From Chitinophagales bacterium (GTDB lineage Bacteria > Bacteroidota > Bacteroidia > Chitinophagales > UBA2359), in assembly GCA_041392475.1 (NCBI GenBank), contig JAWKLZ010000001.1, positions 992,001 to 1,056,000 of the forward strand: 64,000 bases of DNA. Reading direction: 5' to 3'. Shown here in pieces: positions 40,108-47,790 of this stretch (positions are counted from its first letter, which is position 1; each line of letters opens with the position of its first letter). A program made the translations under genes and the position numbers. Below the pieces are notes generated by a model. That model ran no database searches and was not told the DNA's origin. It saw only the letters and a list, made by a program, of their open reading frames with translations.

Positions 40108-40212
40108 GCCGCTTCAAACATCGCCAAACCCCATCGGGTGTCGCCAAGTTTTCCACTACTTTGATTGCCTCTAAAATCAAGTAAATCTTGCCAAAGTTTT
40201 CGCTACAAACGA

Positions 40213-40250
40213 AGGTTCGCTCAACGTCCGAAGGACTTGGCGACACCGAC
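40213..40250 (-). repeat. Fragment of the 127-bp repeat family
   Basis: Read on the minus strand it gives GTGTCGCCAAGTCCTTCGG followed by ACGTTGAGCGAACC, matching the core of the tandem repeats at 51602 and 53409. A shorter piece, TTGGCGACACC, lies at 39427. The rest of the 370-bp gap (40108-40477) shows nothing else recognisable. Confidence 0.75.
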
Positions 40251-40477
40251 TAAACAAAACTATACAAGCTTCCTTTTTATTAAACCTTCATGTTCAAGGC
40301 AGTCCCCCCTCCATACCATACAAGCATTTCCTTTCCATCTAACAGTTTTCCGAGTTCTCGGAACAAGCTTTGTTCAAACATCCGCTTAGCATCTTGCTTG
40401 CAAAGACCACTCCATTCCACTTTCTCTTTCTATCGCTCCGCTCTTTTCTTTAGCTCAAAAGTAGGATGGATGAACCG

Positions 40478-43111
40478 CTATAAACTATAGGCAAGGCGGA
40501 AGCCGTTGGCGTAGTGCCTGCGGTGCGGGGAGCTGGAGTACCGAGAGGCAACACGACAACCCTCCGAAAAGTCGTTCCAGCTACCGCCCCGCAAAACGCG
40601 AGTCGAGCTATTTTTTAATCCAAAGTAATTTGCAATCAAAGTATTTTCTGGGTAATCCCCATACCAATCAAAACACCATTCCCAAACATTGCCACTCATA
40701 TCGTACAAGCCTTTTCCATTCGGTTTTTTACTTCCCACAGGGTGTGTCCTACTTTCGCTATTCTCCCCATACCAAGCGACTTCTTCAATCGTATTACTTC
40801 CCGAATATTCAAACAGCTCCATCAATTCTCCTCCTTTTGCTGCATATTCCCATTCCGCTTCCGTTGGCAGACGATAACCCTTTTTAGTCTTGATATCCAT
40901 TTCCACAATCCATTTTATTTCATCATAGCCATTTCCATTATTCGGGTCTTCGTTCTCTTTGTCTATCTTATAGGCTTTGGCATTTCCTTTTTGTTCACTC
41001 AACCAATTGCAATACTGAACTGCATCGTACCAATTCACTTTCGCCACAGGATGCAAACCAATACTATCTTTGGCAGTAGCCCCTTCCATATAGGCATATT
41101 TTCCATCTATTTTCCACTTATCACCATACGCTACTTGACAATACAAAGCAAACTGAAACACCGTAGTTTCTGTTTCTGCCATTTTAAAATCACTCAATTC
41201 CACCCTAAAATTTTGTCCTTGTTCCATTTCTACAATTCCTCCCTCTACCTTAATCATGTTTGGATAATAGCGGTTTTGCAGTTCGCCATACCTTTTTTCA
41301 TCCAAAGCTTTTAAGCTCGCCTGTAAGTGCTGCCTTTCCTTACCTTCTTGATTTGCTTTTTGCAGAAAACCCTTTGCTGTTGAATTGGGCAGATGCTCCA
41401 AAGCAGTTTTCAGAATTTCCTTTGCTTTATCATATTGATGTGTTTCTACATACCAAAACGCAGGTTCCATATAGTTTTTTAAAATAGTGGAATCCAAGGT
41501 TTCTACCCGCAAGCCAGCTGCCACCTCAATTTTCACTAAAGCCTTTTCATACTCCAACTCCAAAATATATGCCTCTGCTTCATCTAAATTAGTTCGAGCA
41601 ATCATTTCATTTTTATCCACATCTGCCAAAGCTGCTTTTGCTTTTTGCTCATTGGCAACTGCTTCTTTTCTCGCCTTATCTGCCTCCCAATATTGCCACC
41701 CCGCAAACACCAATGCCAAGAAAGCCGCTCCCAACAAAAATCTTAATCTTCTGCTTTGATTTCGTGCTGCTTGCAGTTCACGTTCTTGTTCTTTCTTCAA
41801 AAACACCTCACTCTCCCGTATTTTCCCCTCCAAAGCACTCGGATAATCTTTATACGCTTGATAGGGACGAATAAAATCCAATTCGTCTTGACTAAAATAA
41901 CCTTGTCGCTCGGCATACACCGCATAGACCTCCCCCGCTTTTTGGCGCATCTGCATTTCTTCCGTCAGGTTCTGCCCAACCGCCAAAGCCAACAAATCGT
42001 GACTGATTTCGTATTGCGTCTGTTCCCCCGCTTTTTGGGAGCGTATCAGCCGACGTTTTTCCAAATCTTGCAGCAGATTGGAGAGTTTAGGTGGAATTGC
42101 CACCTTTTTGCTTTGCAGGTCGTTTTCAATCGCCTCTTGACTGATTTGCAGTTTGGTGTGTCGTTCCGAAATCATTGCCGCCAAAATCTCCAATGCCGTA
42201 TTTTCGCCATAAGCAGAAGCGTTGAGGGCTTGCAGTTGTTTTTTCAAAAAACTGTTCAATACACCCTCCAAATCATCTTCTTCCGTCACCAAATCGGGCT
42301 GCAAAAGAGGCAGTTTGTCGGCAGGTGTTTGTTGTTGTTTGGCTCTGTCCCATAGCTCACTCAAAAACACCTGAACATGGGTCAGTTCTATCTCCTTTTT
42401 TTGGTCGGGCAGTTTGTCGAGTATGGCATTCGCCAAAGCAGCACTATCTTGAACGGCATAAAAATCTTCGTATTCCTCCGCCTCCAACATCTCGTAAATC
42501 ACGCCTCTCACCTTTTCTTTTCGCATCTTCTCCAAGCGGAAACGGTGCTTGAAAATGCTCGGACACAGGGCTTCAAATTCCGACAAATGCCCAATAAATT
42601 CCTCTCGCATGATGAGCAGGATGCGGCAAGGTACTTTGTAGCGTATGAGTTCGTTGAGGCGGGTGAAAAATTCCTTTTTTTCGGCATCGCTGCCCAAAAT
42701 GAGCAGTTCCTCGAATTGGTCGAACAGCAAATAAACAGGCTGGAAACGCTCGTCAAACAATTGCTCTACCAATCCGCCAAAACTCACCTCTGTATCTTCT
42801 GGCAGTCGAGTTTGTGGGTTGAAGGCGATTTTTTCCTCCAAAACCTCATTGATGCGGGCAAATACAGAAGCATTGATGTTGTCGCCCCGCCGAATACTCA
42901 GCGCAAACCAATCGGCATCCGAAAATTGGTTCCGCAAACCACATTCTATCAAACTCGTTTTGCCCGCCCCCGAAGGGCCATACACCAACAAGTGTTTGAC
43001 CCCACTCAAAGCGTCGTACAAATCGTTGGTTTCCTTTTCCCTGCCGAAAAAGATGTCTTTGTCGGCTTTTTGGTAGGCGTCTAAGAATTTGAAGGGGGAA
43101 TGTTGTTTCAT
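40478..43111 (-). CDS. STAND NTPase with C-terminal FGE/SUMF1-like domain
   Basis: STAND NTPases are molecular switches that oligomerise after sensing a signal. The 877-residue protein begins PFKFLDAYQKADKDIFFGRE, the usual nSTAND1 start. Walker A GPSGAGKT is at residues 45-52 and Walker B LLFDQFEELL at about 128-137. A winged-helix and linker region follows, then one membrane segment (LRFLLGAAFLALVFAGWQYW, about residue 455-475) and a coiled-coil/TPR-like stretch. From about residue 617 to the end is an FGE-sulfatase domain of C-type-lectin fold: RLPTEAEWEYAAKGG, GLYDMSGNVWEWCFDWYG, RVLRGGSW, NGFRLA. In such proteins the FGE part is more often a ligand sensor than an enzyme. Two likely partner genes lie upstream. 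Confidence 0.88.
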   Translation of the reverse strand: MKQHSPFKFLDAYQKADKDIFFGREKETNDLYDALSGVKHLLVYGPSGAGKTSLIECGLRNQFSDADWFALSIRRGDNINASVFARINEVLEEKIAFNPQTRLPEDTEVSFGGLVEQLFDERFQPVYLLFDQFEELLILGSDAEKKEFFTRLNELIRYKVPCRILLIMREEFIGHLSEFEALCPSIFKHRFRLEKMRKEKVRGVIYEMLEAEEYEDFYAVQDSAALANAILDKLPDQKKEIELTHVQVFLSELWDRAKQQQTPADKLPLLQPDLVTEEDDLEGVLNSFLKKQLQALNASAYGENTALEILAAMISERHTKLQISQEAIENDLQSKKVAIPPKLSNLLQDLEKRRLIRSQKAGEQTQYEISHDLLALAVGQNLTEEMQMRQKAGEVYAVYAERQGYFSQDELDFIRPYQAYKDYPSALEGKIRESEVFLKKEQERELQAARNQSRRLRFLLGAAFLALVFAGWQYWEADKARKEAVANEQKAKAALADVDKNEMIARTNLDEAEAYILELEYEKALVKIEVAAGLRVETLDSTILKNYMEPAFWYVETHQYDKAKEILKTALEHLPNSTAKGFLQKANQEGKERQHLQASLKALDEKRYGELQNRYYPNMIKVEGGIVEMEQGQNFRVELSDFKMAETETTVFQFALYCQVAYGDKWKIDGKYAYMEGATAKDSIGLHPVAKVNWYDAVQYCNWLSEQKGNAKAYKIDKENEDPNNGNGYDEIKWIVEMDIKTKKGYRLPTEAEWEYAAKGGELMELFEYSGSNTIEEVAWYGENSESRTHPVGSKKPNGKGLYDMSGNVWEWCFDWYGDYPENTLIANYFGLKNSSTRVLRGGSWNDFSEGCRVASRYSSSPHRRHYANGFRLAYSL
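40490..40600 (-). other. Candidate DGR variable region at the 3' end of the STAND-FGE gene
   Basis: The last 37 codons before the YSL tail are clearly richer in G and C than the rest of the gene. In RYSSSPHRRHYANGFR all ten positions that vary in such targets (Y S S S, H R, H Y A N) use NNC codons, while the fixed R, P, R and G-F-R do not follow that rule. This is what adenine-directed mutagenesis of AAC codons would leave. Other variable positions (F, G, S) use NNT, as from AAT. No reverse transcriptase or template repeat is in the window. Confidence 0.5.
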
Positions 43112-43201
43112 GTTTAAATTTCATTGTAATTCCCAAATTTATTGGGGAGGTTCTGACAACCAAATCATAACAACCAACCAATTAAAATTGGCGGTTACGG
43201 C

Positions 43202-43370
43202 AAGTCCGTTAGGACTTCAATATTTGTAGCCAAATAAAGCAAGTAATTACAGAACTCCGTTAGGAGTTCAACACAAATCCACTAAGCAGAGACTACTGAT
43301 GTTCAACTCCTACGGAGTTGTGATAATTCTTATACTGACTTTCTACAAATATTGTACTCCTAACGGAGTA
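43202..43370. mobile_element. 169-bp palindromic element built from ACTCCGTTAGGAGT hairpins
   Basis: The ends are a long inverted repeat: an AGTCCGTTAGGAC-type hairpin plus CAATATTTGTAG (43218-43229) on the left, CTACAAATATTG (43343-43354) plus a second hairpin on the right. Four small hairpins (43202-43217, 43252-43269, 43304-43320, 43355-43370) share the motif. It lies in the 418-bp gap between the STAND gene and its upstream neighbour and has no coding potential. Confidence 0.75.
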
Positions 43371-43468
43371 ATTTCACTTTATTCTGTATCTTCGAATCAA
43401 TTCCACAATACAAATAAGTCATTGAAAACCAATTCATATTAAAAACTTATTTTGTATTTTGTTCTACC

Positions 43469-43508
43469 CTATACGTAGCCCACGAATTAATTCGTGGGCT
43501 ACGTATAG
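43469..43508. repeat. 40-bp perfect palindrome
   Basis: CTATACGTAGCCCACGAATT is followed directly by its exact complement. It is of the same family as 31064-31099 and could act as a terminator-like hairpin between the 440-residue gene and the STAND gene. Confidence 0.85.
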
Positions 43509-43529
43509 CAAAGCGGTCTTTCTCGCTTC

Positions 43530-44852
43530 CTAACTAAAAGGCACTAACACCTGCTCCATCTGCTCAAACAACTCGTCCAACTTAGGTTGGTTGTTGTTTT
43601 GCACTTTTACCTTCAAGGTTTTATTGGAGGTGCTTTCTTTTTGAGTACCATAGACCAATTCATTTTTGTATTGGGCAAAATAATAGCGGCGTTTCTCATT
43701 GCCGATATAGTAATAAATCTCAGGCGTTTGGGTTTCTTTTTCTGCAAACACGCTTTGGTCAATGATTAAGGGCGACAAAGACAGGTAATTGGCGTTGTCG
43801 TTGATGCTGTTGAGGGAGTTGGTGATGTTTCTGCCTTTGAAGAGCAAGACACTTTTGTTGTAGGTGAAAAAGTCTTGGATGGAATGGGACAAAAAATCAC
43901 CCTGTTCGCCATACACTTCGCTGTACATTCCATGCAGTTCACCGTACAAATGCACAAAATTTTTGGCAGAACCCAAGCGGTAATTGAGGTTGATGTCTTT
44001 GATGGACACCAAGCGGTATTTCGCCAAAAAAGCAATGTTTCGCAGCCAAAACACCAAAGCGGTGAGGTATTCATTCAGCAGTTGGTCGAAATGTTCGTCT
44101 TCGGGAATCGCACCTTTCAGCAGCTTGTGGCGGTTTTTTTCGAGGAACAAAGCTGCTCCATACAAGTCGCTTTCGGTATCGCTCAGTTCGGCTACAAAGT
44201 CGGGCATTTCTTCCATGAAATTGCCTTTTTTTGCCAGCAAGTTGTTCAGGCTAATCAAAAAGTTGAGCCAATCGAAGGAAATAAAATCCGTTTCACTCAT
44301 TTTGAAGAAATCTGCAATCACAGGTTCAACTACTTGCTGTCCATTGACCAATATTTGCGCCAATTGTATGTAAGACAAGTAGCGCACACTGCTCTGAAAA
44401 GCTTCTGCCATAAAGGACAAGCGGCGAAGATTGCGTTCTTTGCCGACAGGCGTATTCATCTTCTGCAAAAAGGTTTCTATCAACCAACCGTAGTGCTGAA
44501 AAATAGCTGAATGTCTGTCTGTTACCGAAACGCCATGCCGCAAAAATTCCCGATTCAAACTTTTTACCCAAATTGTATCGTTGGTAATGAGGTCTTCGGC
44601 TAATTCGGTTGGGAGTTTTTTGCTGTGTGAAACTTGGTCGATTAAAAAGCTAAAATTGGCTTCGCCTATACTCCCGATATTGTAGATTTTATCGGCAGTT
44701 TGGAAAGATTGGCTTTGCTGACTTTTCATCAAGTCCACCAAATCGTCCAATCTTTTCGCCAATTCTTGTATTTGACCGTTTACATTGACGGTAATTGTGC
44801 TGTCACTGACACCTTGAATAACGATGTTGGCATTGCCTTGTATTTTAGTCAT
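43530..44852 (-). CDS. Conflict-associated protein with motif shared with the TIR gene
   Basis: The 440-residue protein has two notable segments near the N-terminus. Residues 4-26 (QGNANIVIQGVSDSTITVNV) alternate polar and beta-branched residues, as in amyloid-like or RHIM-like adaptor motifs. Residues about 52-69 read QTADKIYNIGSIGEANFS. The TIR protein encoded upstream ends with QTAEKIYNIEKIDKADFS, nearly the same sequence. The remainder is helical with no recognised family (HYGWLIETFLQKM, LRRLSFMAEAFQSSVRYL). Gene order on the minus strand is TIR, this gene, STAND-FGE. I infer that the shared motif is a docking or co-assembly element; no function is proven. Confidence 0.7.
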   Translation of the reverse strand: MTKIQGNANIVIQGVSDSTITVNVNGQIQELAKRLDDLVDLMKSQQSQSFQTADKIYNIGSIGEANFSFLIDQVSHSKKLPTELAEDLITNDTIWVKSLNREFLRHGVSVTDRHSAIFQHYGWLIETFLQKMNTPVGKERNLRRLSFMAEAFQSSVRYLSYIQLAQILVNGQQVVEPVIADFFKMSETDFISFDWLNFLISLNNLLAKKGNFMEEMPDFVAELSDTESDLYGAALFLEKNRHKLLKGAIPEDEHFDQLLNEYLTALVFWLRNIAFLAKYRLVSIKDINLNYRLGSAKNFVHLYGELHGMYSEVYGEQGDFLSHSIQDFFTYNKSVLLFKGRNITNSLNSINDNANYLSLSPLIIDQSVFAEKETQTPEIYYYIGNEKRRYYFAQYKNELVYGTQKESTSNKTLKVKVQNNNQPKLDELFEQMEQVLVPFS

Positions 44853-44866
44853 GGGTTCTTATTTTT

Positions 44867-44939
44867 AGACTACAAAAGTTTTGAAAACTTTTGTAGTCTG
44901 CTGCCTAACTTTGAAAACTTTTGTAGTCTGCTGCCTAAC
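44867..44939. repeat. 33-bp palindrome and 30-bp tandem duplication
   Basis: AGACTACAAAAGTTTT-G-AAAACTTTTGTAGTCT (44867-44899) is a perfect hairpin. Its right arm is part of a 30-bp sequence present twice in a row (44880-44909 and 44910-44939). It lies between the TIR gene and the 440-residue gene, so it may affect read-through between them. Confidence 0.8.
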
Positions 44940-44950
44940 AGCGTATAAGT

Positions 44951-45568
44951 TTACGAAAAATCGGCTTTGTCAATTTTTTCGATGTTGTAAATCTTTTCAG
45001 CCGTTTGGTGAATGGTTTTGCTCCCTGCTGCTTCATTGGGAGCGGGGTTCTCGTTTTCTTCCTCTTTGGAGAAAATTTCTTCAAAAGCACTGACATTGCC
45101 ACTTTTGTAGTCGCTTAGGTTTTCGACAACGCTACGGATTTGGGAAGTGATGTGTTGGTAAGCTTCATCTTGATTGTCCCATGAAGTGACAGCTTTGCCA
45201 TTGGAGGGCAGAGCAGCGTATTTTTCTACACCCAAGCCTTTGTAATCTACCGAACGCAATAGAATAGGTATCACAACGACCTCTTTCTTTTCGGCTCGAT
45301 GTAGGGCTTTTTGTAGTTGCTCATCGTGTAGGTAATCATCTGCAAGGGCATCCGCACTCATCAACAACAAAATGATGTCGGCTGCTGCTAAATGTTGTTG
45401 AATACTTTCGTTCCAATTTTCGCCTGCATGTATTTTTCCTGCATCAAAAGAGGTAATGATGCCTTGCCTTTGCAAAGCAGACAAATGTTTCTCCAATGCT
45501 TTTTTATGGACTTCATCTTGGGCAGCATAAGAGATAAATATCTGGGTGGGGTGATTGTGTGTTTCCAT
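44951..45568 (-). CDS. TIR-domain protein
   Basis: The 205-residue protein starts with a bacterial TIR domain: TQIFISYAAQDEVHKKALEK (beta A), GENWNESIQQHLAAADIILL, MSADALADDYLHDEQLQKAL and VVVIPILLRSVDYKGLG. The Glu in the HDEQL stretch is at a plausible position for the NADase glutamate, although this is inferred from alignment by eye. An acidic linker follows (KEEENENPAPNEAA) and the protein ends HQTAEKIYNIEKIDKADFS, a motif shared with the next gene. Many bacterial TIR proteins deplete NAD or make cyclic ADP-ribose signals during phage defence. A role as effector of the adjacent STAND or 440-residue protein is an inference. Confidence 0.85.
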   Translation of the reverse strand: METHNHPTQIFISYAAQDEVHKKALEKHLSALQRQGIITSFDAGKIHAGENWNESIQQHLAAADIILLLMSADALADDYLHDEQLQKALHRAEKKEVVVIPILLRSVDYKGLGVEKYAALPSNGKAVTSWDNQDEAYQHITSQIRSVVENLSDYKSGNVSAFEEIFSKEEENENPAPNEAAGSKTIHQTAEKIYNIEKIDKADFS

Positions 45569-45783
45569 CTTATGGCTTTGTCATTTAGTTGCAGTGGTGA
45601 ATGTTCTTTGCATATTAATTGATTTTCCTATGCAAACTTATTACTTTTCCAAAGATGCTAAAAACAAACTAAAATGACAAAACTTCAAGTATATTTTATG
45701 TTATAAGACAACCCATAACTTTTAACATTACAATTACATGACAAACATACCATCACTGCAAACTGTTGGTGCTACTACTCCAA

Positions 45784-46611
45784 TTATCGACCAAGTCTAC
45801 CTTTGAGTTGCTTGACATAGCGATTGCCGAATTGTCCATTGGTTTTGTTCATCGCAAAGATGGAGGTCACAAAATTGGCCAAATGAGCAGAACCTCCCAG
45901 ATGGGTGAGGTTGAGTGAAGCACCTGCATTGACCTTGGTGGTGTGTCCAATGACCATGATGGACATACCGCTGATTTCTTTGAGGTCTTTGAGGTAGTTC
46001 ATCACTTCAAGCGCAATGTTGGTATCTTGGGTGCTTTCGGTGTGTAGGAAGCTGATATTGTCCACGATGATGACATCTGGATTCACCCGTTCTACCTCTT
46101 TTTTGATGGCTTCCATCACGACGACCGAACCACGCTTGCCGAAATGCTTGGCTCTAAACTGGGGGTTGATGTCCGTTCGCATGAAGTTTTCGCTGAAGTG
46201 GTAGGCACTTTCTCCTGTGGAATAACGTTTGGAAAACTCTATATCGTTGAGTTCAAAGTCAAAGAGCAGTACCCGCTTGGGTTCACATTCGTTGGGTAGA
46301 AAGGACAAATCTACCGAGAGACCTTTCGAAATAGCATCGGCTGTCTGTACGGCTAAGACGGTCTTGCCCATTCCTGGCGAACTAAAGAAAATCACCAATT
46401 CGCCTTCCATCCACAAATTGCCCATCATTTGACGCATCAATAGGCCCTGTCCATCTTTTACGCATTGCCTGGCGGTTCGGGTGCGGAAATAGGAGGTGGT
46501 TTTTTTTCTATGGAAGGTAGCTCTTGTCTTTTTTTGAGTAAGCTCATGTTTTTGTGTGTTTAATGTGTTTGGGTTGATAATTGTGTTTTGAGAATAAAAT
46601 TTAATCCGCAA
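45784..46611 (-). CDS. RepA-like AAA ATPase, start uncertain
   Basis: This is a RecA-fold ATPase of the AAA_25/RepA group (plasmid and phage helicase relatives). Walker A is FSSPGMGKTVLAVQTA, and Walker B is PDVIIVDNISFL with a following VIGHTTK strand. The 275-residue frame begins with an unlikely basic, low-complexity N-terminus. A different frame starting at ATG 46547 encodes MSLLKKRQELPSIEKKPPPI plus nine residues and stops at 46458, overlapping the point where RQCVKDGQGLL begins. Homologues as I remember them begin MSLLKK and then run into a CVKD segment, so a single-base frameshift near 46470 is likely (real or from sequencing). Confidence 0.75.
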   Translation of the reverse strand: MRIKFYSQNTIINPNTLNTQKHELTQKKTRATFHRKKTTSYFRTRTARQCVKDGQGLLMRQMMGNLWMEGELVIFFSSPGMGKTVLAVQTADAISKGLSVDLSFLPNECEPKRVLLFDFELNDIEFSKRYSTGESAYHFSENFMRTDINPQFRAKHFGKRGSVVVMEAIKKEVERVNPDVIIVDNISFLHTESTQDTNIALEVMNYLKDLKEISGMSIMVIGHTTKVNAGASLNLTHLGGSAHLANFVTSIFAMNKTNGQFGNRYVKQLKGRLGR

Positions 46612-46738
46612 TTACAATCCGTTTTTCTATTCAAAATAGTGGTGAACTTATTGGGTTCTTTGAATCAATAGTTGGTTTTCTATTAAGGCTCAAAGAACAA
46701 GTTTCACATTTGAAATGAAACCTTCGATTACTCCATCC

Positions 46739-47239
46739 TCACAATATCCAATAGCGCACCTTGGGTTGTTCATTGTGCAGTTCTATTCTCAGGTGAAAAC
46801 CCCACGAACGGGGATGCTTGTTTCGGATACGTGCTTCTCGCTCACTCGCTTCACTGGCTTGAAGGGCTGCTCGGACAGTGAGATTTTGGAGACGCTGAAG
46901 TAGTTCTCCATAAGCCGTCAATCGTTGTTGGTGTTGGGCTATTTTTTGGCGGTAGTTATTGGTGTCTTTTCCCTCACGTTTGAGTTTTTGGAGTGTAAAT
47001 TCCATCTTCTCCAATATGGCTCTGTCTTCATAAAGTAAATTGTTACAGACATCCAATAAAACATTGAAGGGAAGCAAAGCCACGTCCACTTCCGTATCAT
47101 CGGGTACACCTATTTTGTCAACTAAGTCCCCAATAAGCTCATCCAATTGGATAGCATTTTCATTTCCTTTGTCGTATTCTTGTTGGAGAATGACCGACGC
47201 ATGGTCTATAAATTCCGCAATGTCATTGGCTGTTAGCAT
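46739..47239 (-). CDS. Small helical protein of the replication-like module
   Basis: The frame is open from 47383, but the start at 47239 (MLTANDIAEFIDHASVILQQ) gives a cleaner 166-residue protein; the extra upstream residues are of mixed composition. It is helical and charged with heptad-like segments (EKMEFTLQKLKREGKDTNNY, LTAYGELLQRLQNL). No family was recognised. It lies between the RepA-like ATPase and the SSB-tail protein on the same strand, and its role is inferred only from that context. Confidence 0.6.
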   Translation of the reverse strand: MLTANDIAEFIDHASVILQQEYDKGNENAIQLDELIGDLVDKIGVPDDTEVDVALLPFNVLLDVCNNLLYEDRAILEKMEFTLQKLKREGKDTNNYRQKIAQHQQRLTAYGELLQRLQNLTVRAALQASEASEREARIRNKHPRSWGFHLRIELHNEQPKVRYWIL

Positions 47240-47540
47240 GTGTTCTATTGGGTGTTTGGGTTGATAATTGTTTTTGGTACTGTGTAACGGAAATTGCTTT
47301 GCATTTGAGCAGCATCGCTGTATATCTACATGTAACAATAAGGCTAAATATATTTTCTTCAAGGGGCCTAGTAGCGTCGACACCGCACGCAGTCAATCAG
47401 TCGCTAATTCGTGCCGAAGCTACGCTTCTCTGATTCATTTCTTAAAGCATTTTCTACAAATAGTGCCTGGACTACGCCCTTTTGAAAGTAACGTAACTTT
47501 CGTTTCATTGTATTTGGGTGTTCATGTATAAGAATATGTA

Positions 47541-47681
47541 GGTTCTTTGACAAAATCTGTGATTTGAGACTTCGGAAGTTTGCCGCTTAAAAAACCAGCA
47601 ACCTATTTCGCTAAAAATGAATCTCTTATGAAATAAAAATTCCGAAGTCTTTAATGCTCCCACAAAAATTGTCAAAGAACC
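47541..47681 (+). mobile_element. MITE-like element, copy 3 (8-bp TSD)
   Basis: The 141-bp element starts GGTTCTTTGACAAAATC and ends ATTGTCAAAGAACC, giving a 13-bp perfect terminal repeat GGTTCTTTGACAA. The 8 bases on both sides are identical: AATATGTA at 47533-47540 and 47682-47689. It lies in the 551-bp gap between the genes at 46739 and 47791. The rest of that gap shows no gene apart from the minisatellite that follows. Confidence 0.92.
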
Positions 47682-47705
47682 AATATGTATTATCTCGCTT
47701 CCTAC

Positions 47706-47789
47706 ATCTTACATCCTGCATCTTACATCCTGCATCTTACATCCTGCATCTTACATCCTGCATCTTACATCCTGCATCTTACATCTCTC
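47706..47789. repeat. 14-bp minisatellite, about six copies
   Basis: CATCTTACATCCTG is repeated five times exactly (47706-47775) and a sixth time with changes. It ends just before the stop codon of the minus-strand gene at 47791. Copy number is likely to differ among strains. Confidence 0.93.
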
Positions 47790-47790
47790 A

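Noticed and set aside
42377..43084. 235-residue plus-strand frame antisense to the STAND ATPase
   Set aside because: The minus-strand protein carries P-loop and Walker B motifs; this frame has none and is a shadow.
46655..46692. Possible fourth MITE copy
   Set aside because: GGTTCTTTGA and TCAAAGAAC occur 40 bases apart, but the internal sequence does not match the three real copies and no target duplication is seen.
47706..47789. CRISPR array
   Set aside because: Units are 14 bp and contiguous with no spacers; it is a plain minisatellite.
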